From Capnocytophaga granulosa ATCC 51502 (GTDB lineage: Bacteria > Bacteroidota > Bacteroidia > Flavobacteriales > Flavobacteriaceae), in the NCBI RefSeq assembly GCF_000411115.1, contig NZ_KE150253.1, forward strand, positions 186,001-250,000: a stretch of DNA of 64,000 nucleotides, given 5' to 3'. The position numbers were made by a program, and so were the translations under genes. Positions 35,721 through 45,133 of this stretch are shown here, in pieces (position 1 is the stretch's first letter; each line of letters starts with the position of its first letter). The notes below the pieces were generated by a model. It was not told the origin of the DNA. It was given only the letters and a program-made list of their open reading frames with translations, and ran no database searches.

Positions 35721-36995
35721 TTAATTTTCAAAAAGTTCATTAAAATCACCTACTATAGGAGTAGCTCCATACTTGCCATGCAAGTAATCACGCTCATAGG
35801 TATCGCCTTTAACCCCAGCTATTTCAGCCAAGGCATATAAGTGGCTACTACCTTCTTTGTCTTTCTCTACAAAAGAAATCTGGTCGCGCCTTAGCAGGTT
35901 GTCCAAAAGTAGTTGGGTATTATTGGTAGTCAAGACAAATTGGCTTTGCTCATTGGCTGAGCTGTTGAATAAGGCTACGAGTTTTTTAGCCAGTAGAGGG
36001 TGTAGCAGAGCGTCAAATTGGTCTATGATGAGGATTTTCTTTTCATAGAAAGCATCATATAGATAGGCAGCGTACTCAAAAAGTCGTTGGGTACCTTCGG
36101 ATTCGAATTCCTCAAAGGCGAAGAGAGAAAGCGGAATTTTGTCTTCATCTACCCCGCCGCGCAATTTCTTAGCCGAAAGTAATACGGAGCGCTTCTTAGG
36201 GGCTTCCATATTTTCAGAAGGTTCGTTGTTGAGTTCCAAAAAGCCCAATTTCTCCACTGAAGTATCGCCACGCTTGAGTACCTCCAGCATAAAAGACTTC
36301 TTCTGAGGGATACGTAAGGCCTCTCTCGCATAAGCGGCCATAGTAGCATCGCCCAAACCGCTGAGGATCTTGATCTGATTGAAGCCCTCTATGATACTCT
36401 TTGAGATTTTGGCAAAAGGAAAGGAGGCCAACATCTTAAGGAAAAGGCTTGTAGGGAATAGAAACTCCTTACTGCCGTCCTCCTGTTGTGCTAACCCCAT
36501 GTATATGTCACCTTCCTTGAAGAAGTTTTCATTCAGATAGCTTATCCCCTTCTGTTCGCGAATAAAGTAGCAAGTTTCTTTTTTGCCCTTCCTCTCATAG
36601 AGCCATTCGGAGAGTATAGCCTTGTCGCTTGCTTGGAAGCCATAGCGATATTTGTTCTCATCTATCCAAAAAATCATTTGGAAGAAGGAAGGCTGTTCCA
36701 TGGTGTCGGCGCTGAGCCTAAAGCTATTGATGCGCTCCAGTACCTTTTCATCCTTGACCGATTGGGAGATGATTTTCAGAAAGACAGACAAGGCTTTTAT
36801 CAAGTTGCTCTTTCCGCTGGCATTACCACCATAGAGTACTTTTGATTTTAGAAACGATTCTTTCAGGTGAGCAAAAGTATTTGTGCCCTCTAAAGCCTTA
36901 TCTTTTTTAGAGGTTAGTTTGGCCTTCGTCAGGCTTAGTGTTTGTATTTCCTTGAAAGAACGGAAGTTACCAAAGCTAAAGTCTTGTATAATCAT
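35721..36995 (-). CDS. RloA-like ABC-type ATPase with substituted catalytic residues
   Basis: This 424-residue ATPase of the RloA/AAA_15 type has an intact Walker A GGNASGKS (56-63) and signature ESEGTQR (298-304). The Walker B Glu is Gln (IIDQ, Q326) and the switch His is Asn (TTNN, N358). The partner copy at 52278-53630 has DE (344-345) and TTH (H377). Glu-to-Gln here classically allows ATP binding but blocks hydrolysis. It forms an operon with the RloB-like gene, whose motifs are also degraded. Family call is firm; loss of activity is inferred. A -7 box (CAAAGATA in plus orientation) lies at 37023-37030. Confidence 0.8.
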   Translation of the reverse strand: MIIQDFSFGNFRSFKEIQTLSLTKAKLTSKKDKALEGTNTFAHLKESFLKSKVLYGGNASGKSNLIKALSVFLKIISQSVKDEKVLERINSFRLSADTMEQPSFFQMIFWIDENKYRYGFQASDKAILSEWLYERKGKKETCYFIREQKGISYLNENFFKEGDIYMGLAQQEDGSKEFLFPTSLFLKMLASFPFAKISKSIIEGFNQIKILSGLGDATMAAYAREALRIPQKKSFMLEVLKRGDTSVEKLGFLELNNEPSENMEAPKKRSVLLSAKKLRGGVDEDKIPLSLFAFEEFESEGTQRLFEYAAYLYDAFYEKKILIIDQFDALLHPLLAKKLVALFNSSANEQSQFVLTTNNTQLLLDNLLRRDQISFVEKDKEGSSHLYALAEIAGVKGDTYERDYLHGKYGATPIVGDFNELFEN

Positions 36996-37089
36996 TTTAT
37001 CTTAAAAATTGTGGATTTTTCGCAAAGATAGAAAAAAAAAGGAATATAAAAAGATATTTAAGGGACTTTAACGCTATGGTGATTAGTGG

Positions 37090-38040
37090 TTAGTGGTTGG
37101 TATCAATCACTTTTTGTTCTTCACTTTTTGATGAAAGTTGGAGTTTCATCAGGGAGGCATTTAGTTCAAAGCCCAAAAGGAGAATGGTAGCGTTGAGCCA
37201 TATATATAATAGGAAGATCAGCAGCGCCCCTATGGAACCATAGAGTTGGTTGTATTGAGCAAAGTTTTCTATATAGATTCCAAAACCATAGGTCGTAAGA
37301 ATAAAAAGCACTAAGGTAAGGAAAGAACCTGCAGAGAAAAAGCGCATACCTTTCTGGGGCGAACCAAAATGGAAGAGAATAGAAACCGAGAGATAAGTGA
37401 TGAAAATAAAGAATATTTTCTTGACCAAAGGGAAGAAATATGGATTGCCCTCAAAGAACTCAAAGATACGCATTCCCTTGATGTACTCAAAGGCAAGCCA
37501 AAAGATTACCGAAAAAAGTATCAGTACCACCAGTAGCATAGCCACCCCCATGGAGATAAAGTATTGCCTTACTACTCCACGGGTATTCACCACGTGATAG
37601 GAGTACTCAAAGCCTCCAAAAACGGCATTGATTCCGTTGGTAGTGAGAAAGATAGAAAGTATAAAAACGGTAGAGAGCAAGCCTGCACGCTTCTTGCCTG
37701 CGATGTCCATGAAAATATCCTCAAAGAAGCGATGAGTACCAGGGGGGAGTAGGTTGTCCAAGAATACCCAAAAATCCTGTTGGAAGTCATTGATAGGAAT
37801 ATAAGGAATTAGGTTCAAGACCACCAAGAGGAAGGGGAAAATCGCTACAAAGAAGCTGTAGGAAATAGCACTTGCTCTATAGGTAAGCGCCCCCCTTACA
37901 ATCCCTATGGTATAGAGTTCCAAAAGGTCATATAAGGAAAATTGTTGTCCCTTGCCCAGTGGGATACGCTTTAGCAAAGCCACTAGCTTGTTCAGTAAGG
38001 GAACACGGTCAATGAGCTTCTTTGTAGTGGAGTTCATCAT
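37090..38040 (-). CDS. YihY/BrkB-family membrane protein
   Basis: This 316-residue protein has about six membrane helices. The family features include ALTYRASAISYSFFVAIFPFLLV near 55-77 and QLYGSIGALLIFLLYIWLNATILLLGFELNAS near the end. Once annotated as RNase BN, the family is now seen as a membrane protein of unclear function, possibly a transporter. The length is normal. Two start codons are adjacent (ATGATG at 38040); either is possible. Confidence 0.88.
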   Translation of the reverse strand: MMNSTTKKLIDRVPLLNKLVALLKRIPLGKGQQFSLYDLLELYTIGIVRGALTYRASAISYSFFVAIFPFLLVVLNLIPYIPINDFQQDFWVFLDNLLPPGTHRFFEDIFMDIAGKKRAGLLSTVFILSIFLTTNGINAVFGGFEYSYHVVNTRGVVRQYFISMGVAMLLVVLILFSVIFWLAFEYIKGMRIFEFFEGNPYFFPLVKKIFFIFITYLSVSILFHFGSPQKGMRFFSAGSFLTLVLFILTTYGFGIYIENFAQYNQLYGSIGALLIFLLYIWLNATILLLGFELNASLMKLQLSSKSEEQKVIDTNH

Positions 38041-38068
38041 ATTATAAATGGTTTAGTATAGATACACG

Positions 38069-38109
38069 AAAGCCCTTACAGAGGAGTGACCCCTGTAAGA
38101 GTAGGCTTT
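38069..38109 (-). terminator. Putative terminator after the small membrane protein
   Basis: AAAGCC (38069-38074) and CTTACAG (38075-38081) pair with CTGTAAG (38093-38099) and GGCTTT (38104-38109), with one 4-base bulge. It lies 16 bases past the stop of the minus-strand gene at 38125. Confidence 0.5.
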
Positions 38110-38124
38110 TGCAATAGGGATATT

Positions 38125-38316
38125 TTAGGCAGCTTGTTCTTGTTTTTGCTGTTTTTTAGCTGCACGACTTTCCTTAAAGCGCTCAATAGCAGCCCCAAAT
38201 ACCCAATAAGGTACTACATAGGAAAGCAAGAAAATCATAAGCCAAAATCCCATAGTAGCAATACCTAAAAAGGCCAAAAAGCCTAAATATTCTTGAAAAG
38301 TAAAATCTACTTGCAT
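38125..38316 (-). CDS. Small membrane protein, function unknown
   Basis: This 63-residue protein has one or two hydrophobic helices (YLGFLAFLGIATMGFWLMIFLLSYVVPYWVFGAAI) and a basic, Lys/Gln-rich tail. I do not recognise a family. Support comes from an intact frame, the -7 box CAAAGTTA (plus orientation, near 38336) and a downstream hairpin. It is not in an obvious operon. Confidence 0.6.
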   Translation of the reverse strand: MQVDFTFQEYLGFLAFLGIATMGFWLMIFLLSYVVPYWVFGAAIERFKESRAAKKQQKQEQAA

Positions 38317-38420
38317 GTTGTTGTTTTTTTCTTGTGCAAAGTTACAATGTTTTTTTGAGATAAAAAAATTAATTTGACAATTTATTAATCCCTAGAAGAG
38401 AATCAATGAAGTATTCACTT

Positions 38421-38460
38421 TACAAAAAAACTCCTTATAAGCGACAACTTATAAGGAGTT
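38421..38460 (-). terminator. Terminator downstream of tRNA-His
   Basis: A perfect 13-bp stem AACTCCTTATAAG / CTTATAAGGAGTT with a 6-base loop is followed on the minus strand by seven Ts. It ends the tRNA transcript. Confidence 0.85.
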
Positions 38461-38462
38461 CT

Positions 38463-38538
<76 letters not shown>

Positions 38539-38688
38539 ATTTATTTCGGGTGCAAAGGTAATACTTTTTTTCTAATTAGAAAAATTTTTTTGATGGAAAA
38601 ATGTATTTTTCAAATCCTTTTTTATAAGTCATTGTATTTCAGTGATAAAAAAACGAACTGTTAATCACTAACTACTCATCACTAAAAA

Positions 38689-38719
38689 TTGGTCATTTGT
38701 CATTATTGTTGTATCTTTG
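38689..38719 (+). promoter_or_regulatory. Promoter of ychF
   Basis: TTG (38689-38691), 20 bases, TATCTTTG (38712-38719): a consensus match 22 bases before the ATG at 38742. The short distance excludes the upstream start at 38697. Confidence 0.7.
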
Positions 38720-38741
38720 CCCCTTAAAACGTCATAAGATA

Positions 38742-39833
38742 ATGAAAGCAGGAATTGTAGGTCTCCCCAATGTGGGAAAATCAACGCTATTTAATTGTTT
38801 GTCAAACGCTAAGGCACAGAGTGCTAACTTTCCTTTTTGTACCATAGAGCCTAACTTAGGGGTGGTCAATGTTCCCGATGCACGCCTTGAAAAGCTCGAA
38901 GCGCTCGTTAACCCTGAGCGCGTACAGCCCGCTACAGTAGAAATTGTGGATATAGCAGGACTGGTAAAGGGTGCCAGCAAGGGCGAAGGACTCGGTAACC
39001 AATTCTTGGGAAACATACGTGAGTGCCACGCCATTATCCATGTGTTGCGTTGCTTTGACAATGACAACATTGTCCATGTGGATGGCTCTGTGAATCCGAT
39101 TCGTGATAAGGAAACTATAGATATAGAACTACAGCTCAAGGATTTAGAGACCGTAGAGAAACGCCTCGAAAAGGTAACCCGTGCTGCCAAGGCTGGCGAC
39201 AAGGTAGCCCAAAAGGAATTGGCGCTCTTGGGTCGCTATAAGGAGGCGCTCCTACAGGGGATTTCAGCACGTGCTGTAGCGCTCAGCGAGGAAGAGGTAG
39301 AACTCAGCCAAAGCTATCAGCTACTTACAGCCAAACCTATTCTCTATGTATGCAATGTAGATGAGGCCGCTGCCGCTAATGGGAACAAATATGTGGATCA
39401 GGTAAGGGAGGCTGTCAAAGATGAAAACGCCCAAATCATCGTGCTTGCCGTGGCTACCGAGGCGGACATAGCCGAATTGGAAACCTACGAAGAACGCCAG
39501 ATGTTCTTGCAGGATATGGGACTAAGCGAGCCAGGGGCATCGGTGCTGATTCGTGCCGCTTATAAGCTACTGAATCTACAAACCTATTTTACCGCTGGAG
39601 TCAAGGAAGTACGTGCCTGGACAATTCCAGTGGGTGCTACTGCTCCTCAGGCTGCTGGGGTGATACACTCCGATTTTGAACGTGGTTTTATTCGTGCCGA
39701 AGTGATTGCCTATGAGGATTTTATCACCTATGGCAGCGAAAGCAAAGTCAAGGAAGCAGGAAAAATGCGTGTAGAAGGAAAAGAATACATTGTTAAAGAT
39801 GGAGATATTATGCACTTTAGATTTAACGTGTAG
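38742..39833 (+). CDS. ychF: Redox-regulated ATPase YchF
   Basis: This Obg-family P-loop NTPase has 363 residues from the ATG at 38742. G1 is GLPNVGKST (about 6-14) and G3 [17 protein letters not shown]. The specificity motif NxxE follows in YVCNVDEAA, as in YchF proteins that prefer ATP over GTP. The TGS domain closes the protein ([36 protein letters not shown]). YchF/Ola1 proteins link to ribosomes and stress responses. The frame extends 45 bases further upstream, but the promoter sits inside that extension, so the inner ATG is used. Confidence 0.96.
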   Translation: MKAGIVGLPNVGKSTLFNCLSNAKAQSANFPFCTIEPNLGVVNVPDARLEKLEALVNPERVQPATVEIVDIAGLVKGASKGEGLGNQFLGNIRECHAIIHVLRCFDNDNIVHVDGSVNPIRDKETIDIELQLKDLETVEKRLEKVTRAAKAGDKVAQKELALLGRYKEALLQGISARAVALSEEEVELSQSYQLLTAKPILYVCNVDEAAAANGNKYVDQVREAVKDENAQIIVLAVATEADIAELETYEERQMFLQDMGLSEPGASVLIRAAYKLLNLQTYFTAGVKEVRAWTIPVGATAPQAAGVIHSDFERGFIRAEVIAYEDFITYGSESKVKEAGKMRVEGKEYIVKDGDIMHFRFNV

Positions 39834-39834
39834 C

Positions 39835-39904
39835 GTAGTGACTAATGACTAACGACTAGTGACTAATCCACACCCTTATTACTAAAACTATTTATCGTTA
39901 ATCA
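39835..39904. repeat. GACTAAT/GACTAAC short-period array
   Basis: GTGACTAATGACTAACGACTAGTGACTAA follows the ychF stop. A partial ATCATTTGTCATTAATCATT unit overlaps the promoter of the next gene. Confidence 0.7.
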
Positions 39905-39935
39905 TTTGTCATTAATCATTAATTTTGTACATTTG
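39905..39935 (+). promoter_or_regulatory. Promoter of the mlaD-like gene
   Basis: TTTG (39905-39908), 19 bases, TACATTTG (39928-39935). It lies 25 bases before the GTG start at 39960. The -33 box is formed by a repeat unit. Confidence 0.65.
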
Positions 39936-39959
39936 CCCCGAAATTTTATAAGTAACATC

Positions 39960-40925
39960 GTGAAAATATCAAAGGAGGCTAAAACAGCCATTATCGTTCT
40001 CATAGGTATAGCAAGCTTTATTTTTGGAGTGAGCTTTGTCAAATCATCGTCTCTGTTCAATACGGATAAGGATTATTATGCAGTCTTTTCTCATTCGGCA
40101 GGCTTGCAGTCAGGAACCAATGTTACTGCCAATGGGGTAAATATAGGTACCGTAAAGCAGGTAAAGATAGACCCGCAAACCGCTAAGGTTATTGTGACCT
40201 TCTCGGTGAAAAAGGACTTTACGTTTTCTAAGAGTACCAAAGCGGAGATCTACACCAGCCTTATAGGAAATACAGGGTTACAGCTCTTACCAGCCTTGGA
40301 TGGGGCACCACTTGCTCAAGCGGGTGATACCTTGTCCTCACATATCCAAGCCAGCCTTATGGATGCCATAGGGGAGAACTTAGAACCAACGGCTAAGAAC
40401 CTCAATAAGGTACTGACTTCGGTGGATTCACTGATGCTAGCTTTTTCTAATACACTCAATGCCAAAGCACAACAGGATATCAAAGAGAGCTTGGCCAATC
40501 TAAATGTGACCTTGCAGAACATGAACAAGGCATCGGTGAGCCTCAATAACCTTTTGGCTTCCTCTCAGGCACCTTTGCATAAATCATTGGCCAATGTGGA
40601 GACTCTCTCAGGCAACTTTGTACAACTCAGCGATTCGCTCTCTAAGCTACAAGTAGGCAAACTTATGACTCAGGTGGAGGGTACGCTCAATCAAGTAAAT
40701 GACCTGTTACAAAAGATAGAAAAAGGCAATGGTACCGTAAGCAAACTCCTTACCGATCCTAAGCTATACAATAACTTACAGACAGCCACTTCCGAACTCG
40801 GTTTGCTTATGGAGGATATACGTCTGAATCCTAAGCGTTATGTACATATCTCTGTTTTTGGTAAGAGAAACCAAGAGTATGAGACCCCTAAAAAAGTAGA
40901 AACACCTATCTCTGAAAGGAATTAG
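39960..40925 (+). CDS. MlaD-family lipid transport protein
   Basis: From the GTG at 39960 the product has 321 residues: one N-terminal membrane helix (TAIIVLIGIASFIFGVSFV), the MCE/MlaD domain (YYAVFSHSAGLQSGTNVTANGVNIGTV), and a long helical tail. MlaD binds phospholipid between the two membranes. In flavobacteria it normally sits with an amidase gene and an Fe-S pair. Here only one Fe-S gene follows. The start is chosen because the promoter overlaps any longer frame and the membrane helix follows the GTG closely. Confidence 0.85.
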   Translation: MKISKEAKTAIIVLIGIASFIFGVSFVKSSSLFNTDKDYYAVFSHSAGLQSGTNVTANGVNIGTVKQVKIDPQTAKVIVTFSVKKDFTFSKSTKAEIYTSLIGNTGLQLLPALDGAPLAQAGDTLSSHIQASLMDAIGENLEPTAKNLNKVLTSVDSLMLAFSNTLNAKAQQDIKESLANLNVTLQNMNKASVSLNNLLASSQAPLHKSLANVETLSGNFVQLSDSLSKLQVGKLMTQVEGTLNQVNDLLQKIEKGNGTVSKLLTDPKLYNNLQTATSELGLLMEDIRLNPKRYVHISVFGKRNQEYETPKKVETPISERN

Positions 40926-40998
40926 TGATTAGTGGTTAGTCGTTAGTGGTTAGGAGCTAACAACTAACCACTAATCACTAACCACTGATTACTAACAA
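40922..40998. repeat. Facing repeat arrays forming an 18-bp perfect inverted repeat
   Basis: TTAGTGATTAGTGGTTAG (40922-40939) has its exact complement at 40964-40981. Further units follow up to the start of the Fe-S gene, and a TAA at 40993-40995 is in frame with that gene. The stem could act as a terminator for the mlaD-like gene. Confidence 0.8.
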
Positions 40999-41013
40999 CT
41001 AAAAACTAACTCC

Positions 41014-42303
41014 TTGTTTATACTATTAGTCATAGTGGGCATAGCCCTTTTTGTACGCAATATGCGTAGGCTTCGCCGTAATATACGCTTAGGGACAGTG
41101 GTAGATACCTCTGACCATAAGCGAGAGCGGCTTTTGCGCATGCTTCGCTTGGCCTTAGGGCAAGGGAAAATGGGCGTACGTCCTGTGGCAGGACTGTTAC
41201 ACCTGTTTGTATATGTGGGCTTTATAGTGATCAATATAGAGGTCTTGGAAATCCTTATAGATGGGATTTTTTCCACTCACCGTGTCTTTGGCTTTATGGG
41301 GACTTTCTACAATATCCTCATTGGAACCTTTGAGTGCTTGGCGCTCTTGGTTATAGTGGGTGTGGTTACCTTCTATATACGTAGAAATGTGCTTAAGATT
41401 CCACGCTTTCGCAAAAAGGAATTACAAGGCAAGGCCAAGCGTGATGCCAATATCATTCTCTATGCCGAAATGGTGATGATGAGCCTTTTTTTGGTGATGA
41501 ATGCTTGCGATAGTCTCTTGCAGATCAGAGAAGTAGCCCCTTATGCCAAAGTAGGTGCTTTTCCTATAAGCCAGTGGCTCACCCCACTCTTTTCCTCTTT
41601 TTCAACTCCTGTACTCATCGCTATAGAACGTACTGCTTGGTGGGGGCATATTATAGGAATATTTGCCTTTCTCAATTACCTCTATTACTCCAAGCACTTA
41701 CATATCCTCTTGGCGTTCCCCTATACCTATTATGCGCCAGTAAAGCCCAAAGGAGCTTTGGATAACCTGCCCACAGTGACCAAAGAAGTCCAACTGATGC
41801 TCGGCACTATAGAGGATAGTGGGGAACAGGAGGAAGAAACGCCCACTTTCGGAGCTGGAGATGTAATGCACCTGAGTCGAGTGCAACTACTCTCAGCCTA
41901 TAGCTGTACCGAATGTGGCCGCTGTACCGATGAGTGCCCAGCCAACCAAACGGGCAAACTACTTTCCCCTCGTAAAATCATGATGGATACCCGCCGAAGA
42001 GTGCAAGAGGTGGGTGAGAATATACAGAAAAATAAGGGTGTTTTTTCCCCTGACAACAAGCAACTCTTAGGCGATTACATTACCCCAGAAGAATTGTGGG
42101 CTTGTACTACCTGTGCTGCCTGTGTGGAGGCATGTCCTATGGAGATCAGTCCCATGTCTATCATTGTGGATATGCGTCGCTATATCGTCATGGAGCAGTC
42201 CGCAGCCCCTGCCGCACTTAATAAAATGATGACCCAAATGGAGAATACCTCTTCCCCATGGGGTTATAATCCTTCGGAAAGAGAAAAAATGTGGAAAGAA
42301 TAG
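41014..42303 (+). CDS. Membrane (Fe-S)-binding protein, HdrD/GlpC-like
   Basis: This 429-residue protein has N-terminal membrane helices (from about residue 60 to 245) and two [4Fe-4S] cysteine clusters near 297-310 (CTECGRCTDECP) and 366-376 (CTTCAACVEACP). These electron-transfer proteins usually pair with a CCG-domain (Fe-S) protein encoded just downstream; here gpmA follows. The N-terminus is short: only a TTG at 41014 or the ATG at 41062 can start it, because an in-frame TAA in the repeat array lies 18 bases before the TTG. No ribosome site is clear. It might be an N-terminally shortened gene. Confidence 0.82.
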   Translation: MFILLVIVGIALFVRNMRRLRRNIRLGTVVDTSDHKRERLLRMLRLALGQGKMGVRPVAGLLHLFVYVGFIVINIEVLEILIDGIFSTHRVFGFMGTFYNILIGTFECLALLVIVGVVTFYIRRNVLKIPRFRKKELQGKAKRDANIILYAEMVMMSLFLVMNACDSLLQIREVAPYAKVGAFPISQWLTPLFSSFSTPVLIAIERTAWWGHIIGIFAFLNYLYYSKHLHILLAFPYTYYAPVKPKGALDNLPTVTKEVQLMLGTIEDSGEQEEETPTFGAGDVMHLSRVQLLSAYSCTECGRCTDECPANQTGKLLSPRKIMMDTRRRVQEVGENIQKNKGVFSPDNKQLLGDYITPEELWACTTCAACVEACPMEISPMSIIVDMRRYIVMEQSAAPAALNKMMTQMENTSSPWGYNPSEREKMWKE

Positions 42304-42375
42304 GAAATTTGTTTTTTTATTCGTAACTTTGTCTCTCTATATAACCTTATTAATAACCTATTAATCAGCTATAAT

Positions 42376-43122
42376 ATGTATAAAGTAGTACTATTACGTC
42401 ATGGACAGAGTGAATGGAACAAACTTAACCTATTCACAGGTTGGCAAGATGTAGATCTTACTGAGCAGGGAGTACAAGAGGCACGTGAGGCAGGTCGTGT
42501 GCTCAAGGAAGAGGGCTTCCTTTTTGATGTGGCTTATACTTCAGTGCTCAAAAGAGCGATCAAGACGCTTAATAACGCCTTGGAAGTTATGGGCGAACTA
42601 TGGGTGCCTACCTATAAGAGTTGGCGCCTCAATGAAAAGAGTTATGGGGCTTTGCAAGGTCTTAACAAGGCTGAAACAGCTGCCAAATACGGAGAAGACC
42701 AAGTACTCCTTTGGAGACGTTCGTACGATGTACAGCCTCCTCTATTGGAAGAGAGCGATGAGCGTCACCCCTCTCATGATCGTCGTTACAATGCCCTCAC
42801 CAAGGAAGAAAAGACCGCAGGAGAGAGCCTTAAGGACTGCTACGATCGTATGCTCCCCCTATGGTTCAGCGATATAGCTCCTGCAATAAAGGAGGGCAAA
42901 AGCGTGATTATTGCCGCCCATGGTAACAGCTTACGTTCGTTAGTACAGTATTTGGATAGCCTTTCCGAGGAAGAAATCCTAAAGCTCAATATTCCTACAG
43001 GAGTGCCTTTGGTATACGAATTGGATGCTGACCTTAAGCCAATCAAGCACTACTACTTAGGCGACCAAGAGGCTATTGCCGCTGCTATTAACAGCGTAGC
43101 AAACCAAGGAAAAAGCAAATAA
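42376..43122 (+). CDS. gpmA: 2,3-bisphosphoglycerate-dependent phosphoglycerate mutase
   Basis: This glycolytic enzyme interconverts 3- and 2-phosphoglycerate. The catalytic RHG is at residues 8-10 ([18 protein letters not shown]). E-rich [11 protein letters not shown] follows, and the second His lies in [12 protein letters not shown]. The 248-residue length is normal. It is transcribed alone; a -7 box TAACTTTG at 42324-42331 is present without a clear -33. Confidence 0.96.
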   Translation: MYKVVLLRHGQSEWNKLNLFTGWQDVDLTEQGVQEAREAGRVLKEEGFLFDVAYTSVLKRAIKTLNNALEVMGELWVPTYKSWRLNEKSYGALQGLNKAETAAKYGEDQVLLWRRSYDVQPPLLEESDERHPSHDRRYNALTKEEKTAGESLKDCYDRMLPLWFSDIAPAIKEGKSVIIAAHGNSLRSLVQYLDSLSEEEILKLNIPTGVPLVYELDADLKPIKHYYLGDQEAIAAAINSVANQGKSK

Positions 43123-43177
43123 AAGTTTTGAGTTTTGAGTGCTTAGTTTTGAGTTGTAGTAACTCAAAATTAAAAAC

Positions 43178-43771
43178 TCAAAACTCAAAATTCATTATGA
43201 AATTCATATTAGGGAAACGAACAGACCGGACGGGTTCTCCTTGGGCAACAGGGGGAAGACCTATATAGTGTCCTTGTTCTAAGGTATATACAGAGATAGA
43301 TTGCTCTTGAGGATATACAATCCAGTATTCGGGTATGCCTGCCTCCTCATATATCTTGTATTTGTCTTTGAGGTCTTTCTTGGAGTTGTGAGCGGAAAGT
43401 ACTTCTATCACTAAGTCTGGGGCGCCTATGGCTCCACGATCATCAAGTTTGTTCGGATCACAAATGATACATAAGTCGGGCTGTACTACTGTATATATTT
43501 GGTTGTCAGCACTTTCTTTTTGTGGCAGACGAACGTCAAAGGGTGCTAAATAGACCTTGCAATCGCACTTGTCCGTACATTGCTTAAAGAAATTCACCAA
43601 ACGCCAGTGCAAATCACCAATGACTTCCTGATGCCTACGAGAGGGAGCAGGAGACATAGAGAAGATACGCCCACTGAGCAGCTCCACACGTTCTTTGAGT
43701 TGCCACAATAGGTAATCAGCATAGGTATAAATACCATTGGGGTCTAACTGACTGAGATGAGTGATGGTCAT
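43178..43771 (-). CDS. Uma2-family (DUF820) putative endonuclease, copy 2
   Basis: This 197-residue paralogue of the gene at 15535-16131 shares the opening (NGTYTYADYLLW), the MSPAP motif and the catalytic block QPDLCII / GAPDLVIEVLSAHNS. The copies differ mainly in a central insertion (QCTDKCDCKVY) and in the C-terminus. The gene is bracketed by short-period repeats: CTCAAAA units at its 3' end, and an 18-bp inverted repeat of GTAAAAA units (43791-43808, 43839-43856) at its 5' side. Function of the family is not established. Confidence 0.85.
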   Translation of the reverse strand: MTITHLSQLDPNGIYTYADYLLWQLKERVELLSGRIFSMSPAPSRRHQEVIGDLHWRLVNFFKQCTDKCDCKVYLAPFDVRLPQKESADNQIYTVVQPDLCIICDPNKLDDRGAIGAPDLVIEVLSAHNSKKDLKDKYKIYEEAGIPEYWIVYPQEQSISVYTLEQGHYIGLPPVAQGEPVRSVRFPNMNFIMNFEF

Positions 43772-43790
43772 TTTTATAAAGGTAAAAAAT

Positions 43791-43856
43791 AAAAGGTAAA
43801 AAGTAAAACTATATAGGCAAATGTGAGCAATAGGGAGTTTTTACTTTTTACCTTTT
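43791..43856. repeat. Facing GTAAAAA arrays forming an 18-bp perfect inverted repeat
   Basis: AAAAGGTAAAAAGTAAAA (43791-43808) and its exact complement (43839-43856) flank 30 bases between Uma2 and serS. It can form a terminator-like hairpin for serS, read on the minus strand. Confidence 0.8.
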
Positions 43857-43861
43857 ACCTG

Positions 43862-45133
43862 TTAATTAATAATGTCAAATCCTGTGTATTTGCGTAATAC
43901 TTCAGGGATGACGATACCTTCAGGGGTTTGATAGTTTTCCAAGATACCCGCCAAGACACGTGGTAAGGCCAGTGAGCTACCATTGAGTGTATGGGCGAGT
44001 TGTGGCTTGCCTTCAGCATTGCGGAAACGAAGCTTAAGGCGGTTGGCCTGGAATGTCTCAAAGTTGGACACGGAACTGATTTCCAACCACTTTTCTTGAG
44101 CGGTGGAATATACCTCAAAGTCATAAGTAATGGCAGAGGTAAAGCCTAAGTCTCCTCCGCAGAGGCGTAGGATACGATAAGGGAGTTTCAGCTCGTTGAG
44201 GATACCCTTTACGTGTTCTACCATTTGGTCAAGTGCCTCATAAGAGCGGTCGGGGTGCTCTATACGGACGATTTCCACTTTGTCAAACTGGTGCAGGCGG
44301 TTCAGCCCTCTCACATGAGCGCCATAGCTACCTGCTTCACGACGGAAACAAGGAGTGTAGGCGGTACAGCGGATAGGCAGGTCACTCTCGGCCAAGATTA
44401 CATCGCGGAAGATGTTCGTTACGGGCACTTCGGCGGTAGGAATTAGGTAAAGGTTATCTATCTGTACATGGTACATCTGTCCTTCCTTATCGGGGAGCTG
44501 TCCTGTACCATAGCCAGAATCCTGATTGACCATATGAGGCACTTGGTATTCCAGATAACCCGCCTCGGTATTCTTGTCCAAGAAATAGGAGATGAGCGCT
44601 CTTTGCAACTTAGCTCCTTTGTCTTTATAGACAGGGAAGCCTGCTCCTGTGAGTTTTACCCCTAACTCAAAGTCAATGATATTGTATTTCTTAGCCAATT
44701 CCCAGTGGGGGAGCGCTCCTTCAAAGAGGTGAGGCACTTCGCCTGCTTGGAATACAGTGAGGTTGTCCTCCGCGGTCTTCCCTTCAGGAACAATTGCATT
44801 GGGGATATTAGGAATACGATATAGGATGTCGTTGAGAGAAAGTACGGTTTGTTCAAGTGTAGTGCTGTACTGCTTGATTTGCTCTTTGAGGTCAGCGGTT
44901 TGTGCTTTGGCAACTTCAGCCTCTTGTCTCTTGCCTTCCTTCATTAGCGTACCAATCTCTTTGGAGAGTTTGTTGCTTTCAGCAAGGGCATTGTCCAATT
45001 TGGTTTGTATAAGGCGACGCTGTTCGTCTAAGGCGATAGCCTCCTCTACGAGTTCTAATTCTTTGAAGTTTCTCTTCTTTAATCCGTTGATTACGAGATC
45101 TTTGTTCTCGCGAATGTAGCTGATTTGTAACAT
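43862..45133 (-). CDS. serS: Seryl-tRNA synthetase
   Basis: This class II aminoacyl-tRNA synthetase charges tRNA-Ser. From the ATG at 45133 it has 423 residues: an N-terminal coiled-coil arm (about 25-105) and then motif 2, CFRREAGSYGAHVRGLNRLHQF. The VEIV and C-terminal ASSVSNFETFQANRLKLRFR regions hold the catalytic core. A longer frame reaches 45196, but the extra residues are encoded by GTGAAAAG repeat sequence, so the inner ATG is used. Confidence 0.96.
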   Translation of the reverse strand: MLQISYIRENKDLVINGLKKRNFKELELVEEAIALDEQRRLIQTKLDNALAESNKLSKEIGTLMKEGKRQEAEVAKAQTADLKEQIKQYSTTLEQTVLSLNDILYRIPNIPNAIVPEGKTAEDNLTVFQAGEVPHLFEGALPHWELAKKYNIIDFELGVKLTGAGFPVYKDKGAKLQRALISYFLDKNTEAGYLEYQVPHMVNQDSGYGTGQLPDKEGQMYHVQIDNLYLIPTAEVPVTNIFRDVILAESDLPIRCTAYTPCFRREAGSYGAHVRGLNRLHQFDKVEIVRIEHPDRSYEALDQMVEHVKGILNELKLPYRILRLCGGDLGFTSAITYDFEVYSTAQEKWLEISSVSNFETFQANRLKLRFRNAEGKPQLAHTLNGSSLALPRVLAGILENYQTPEGIVIPEVLRKYTGFDIIN

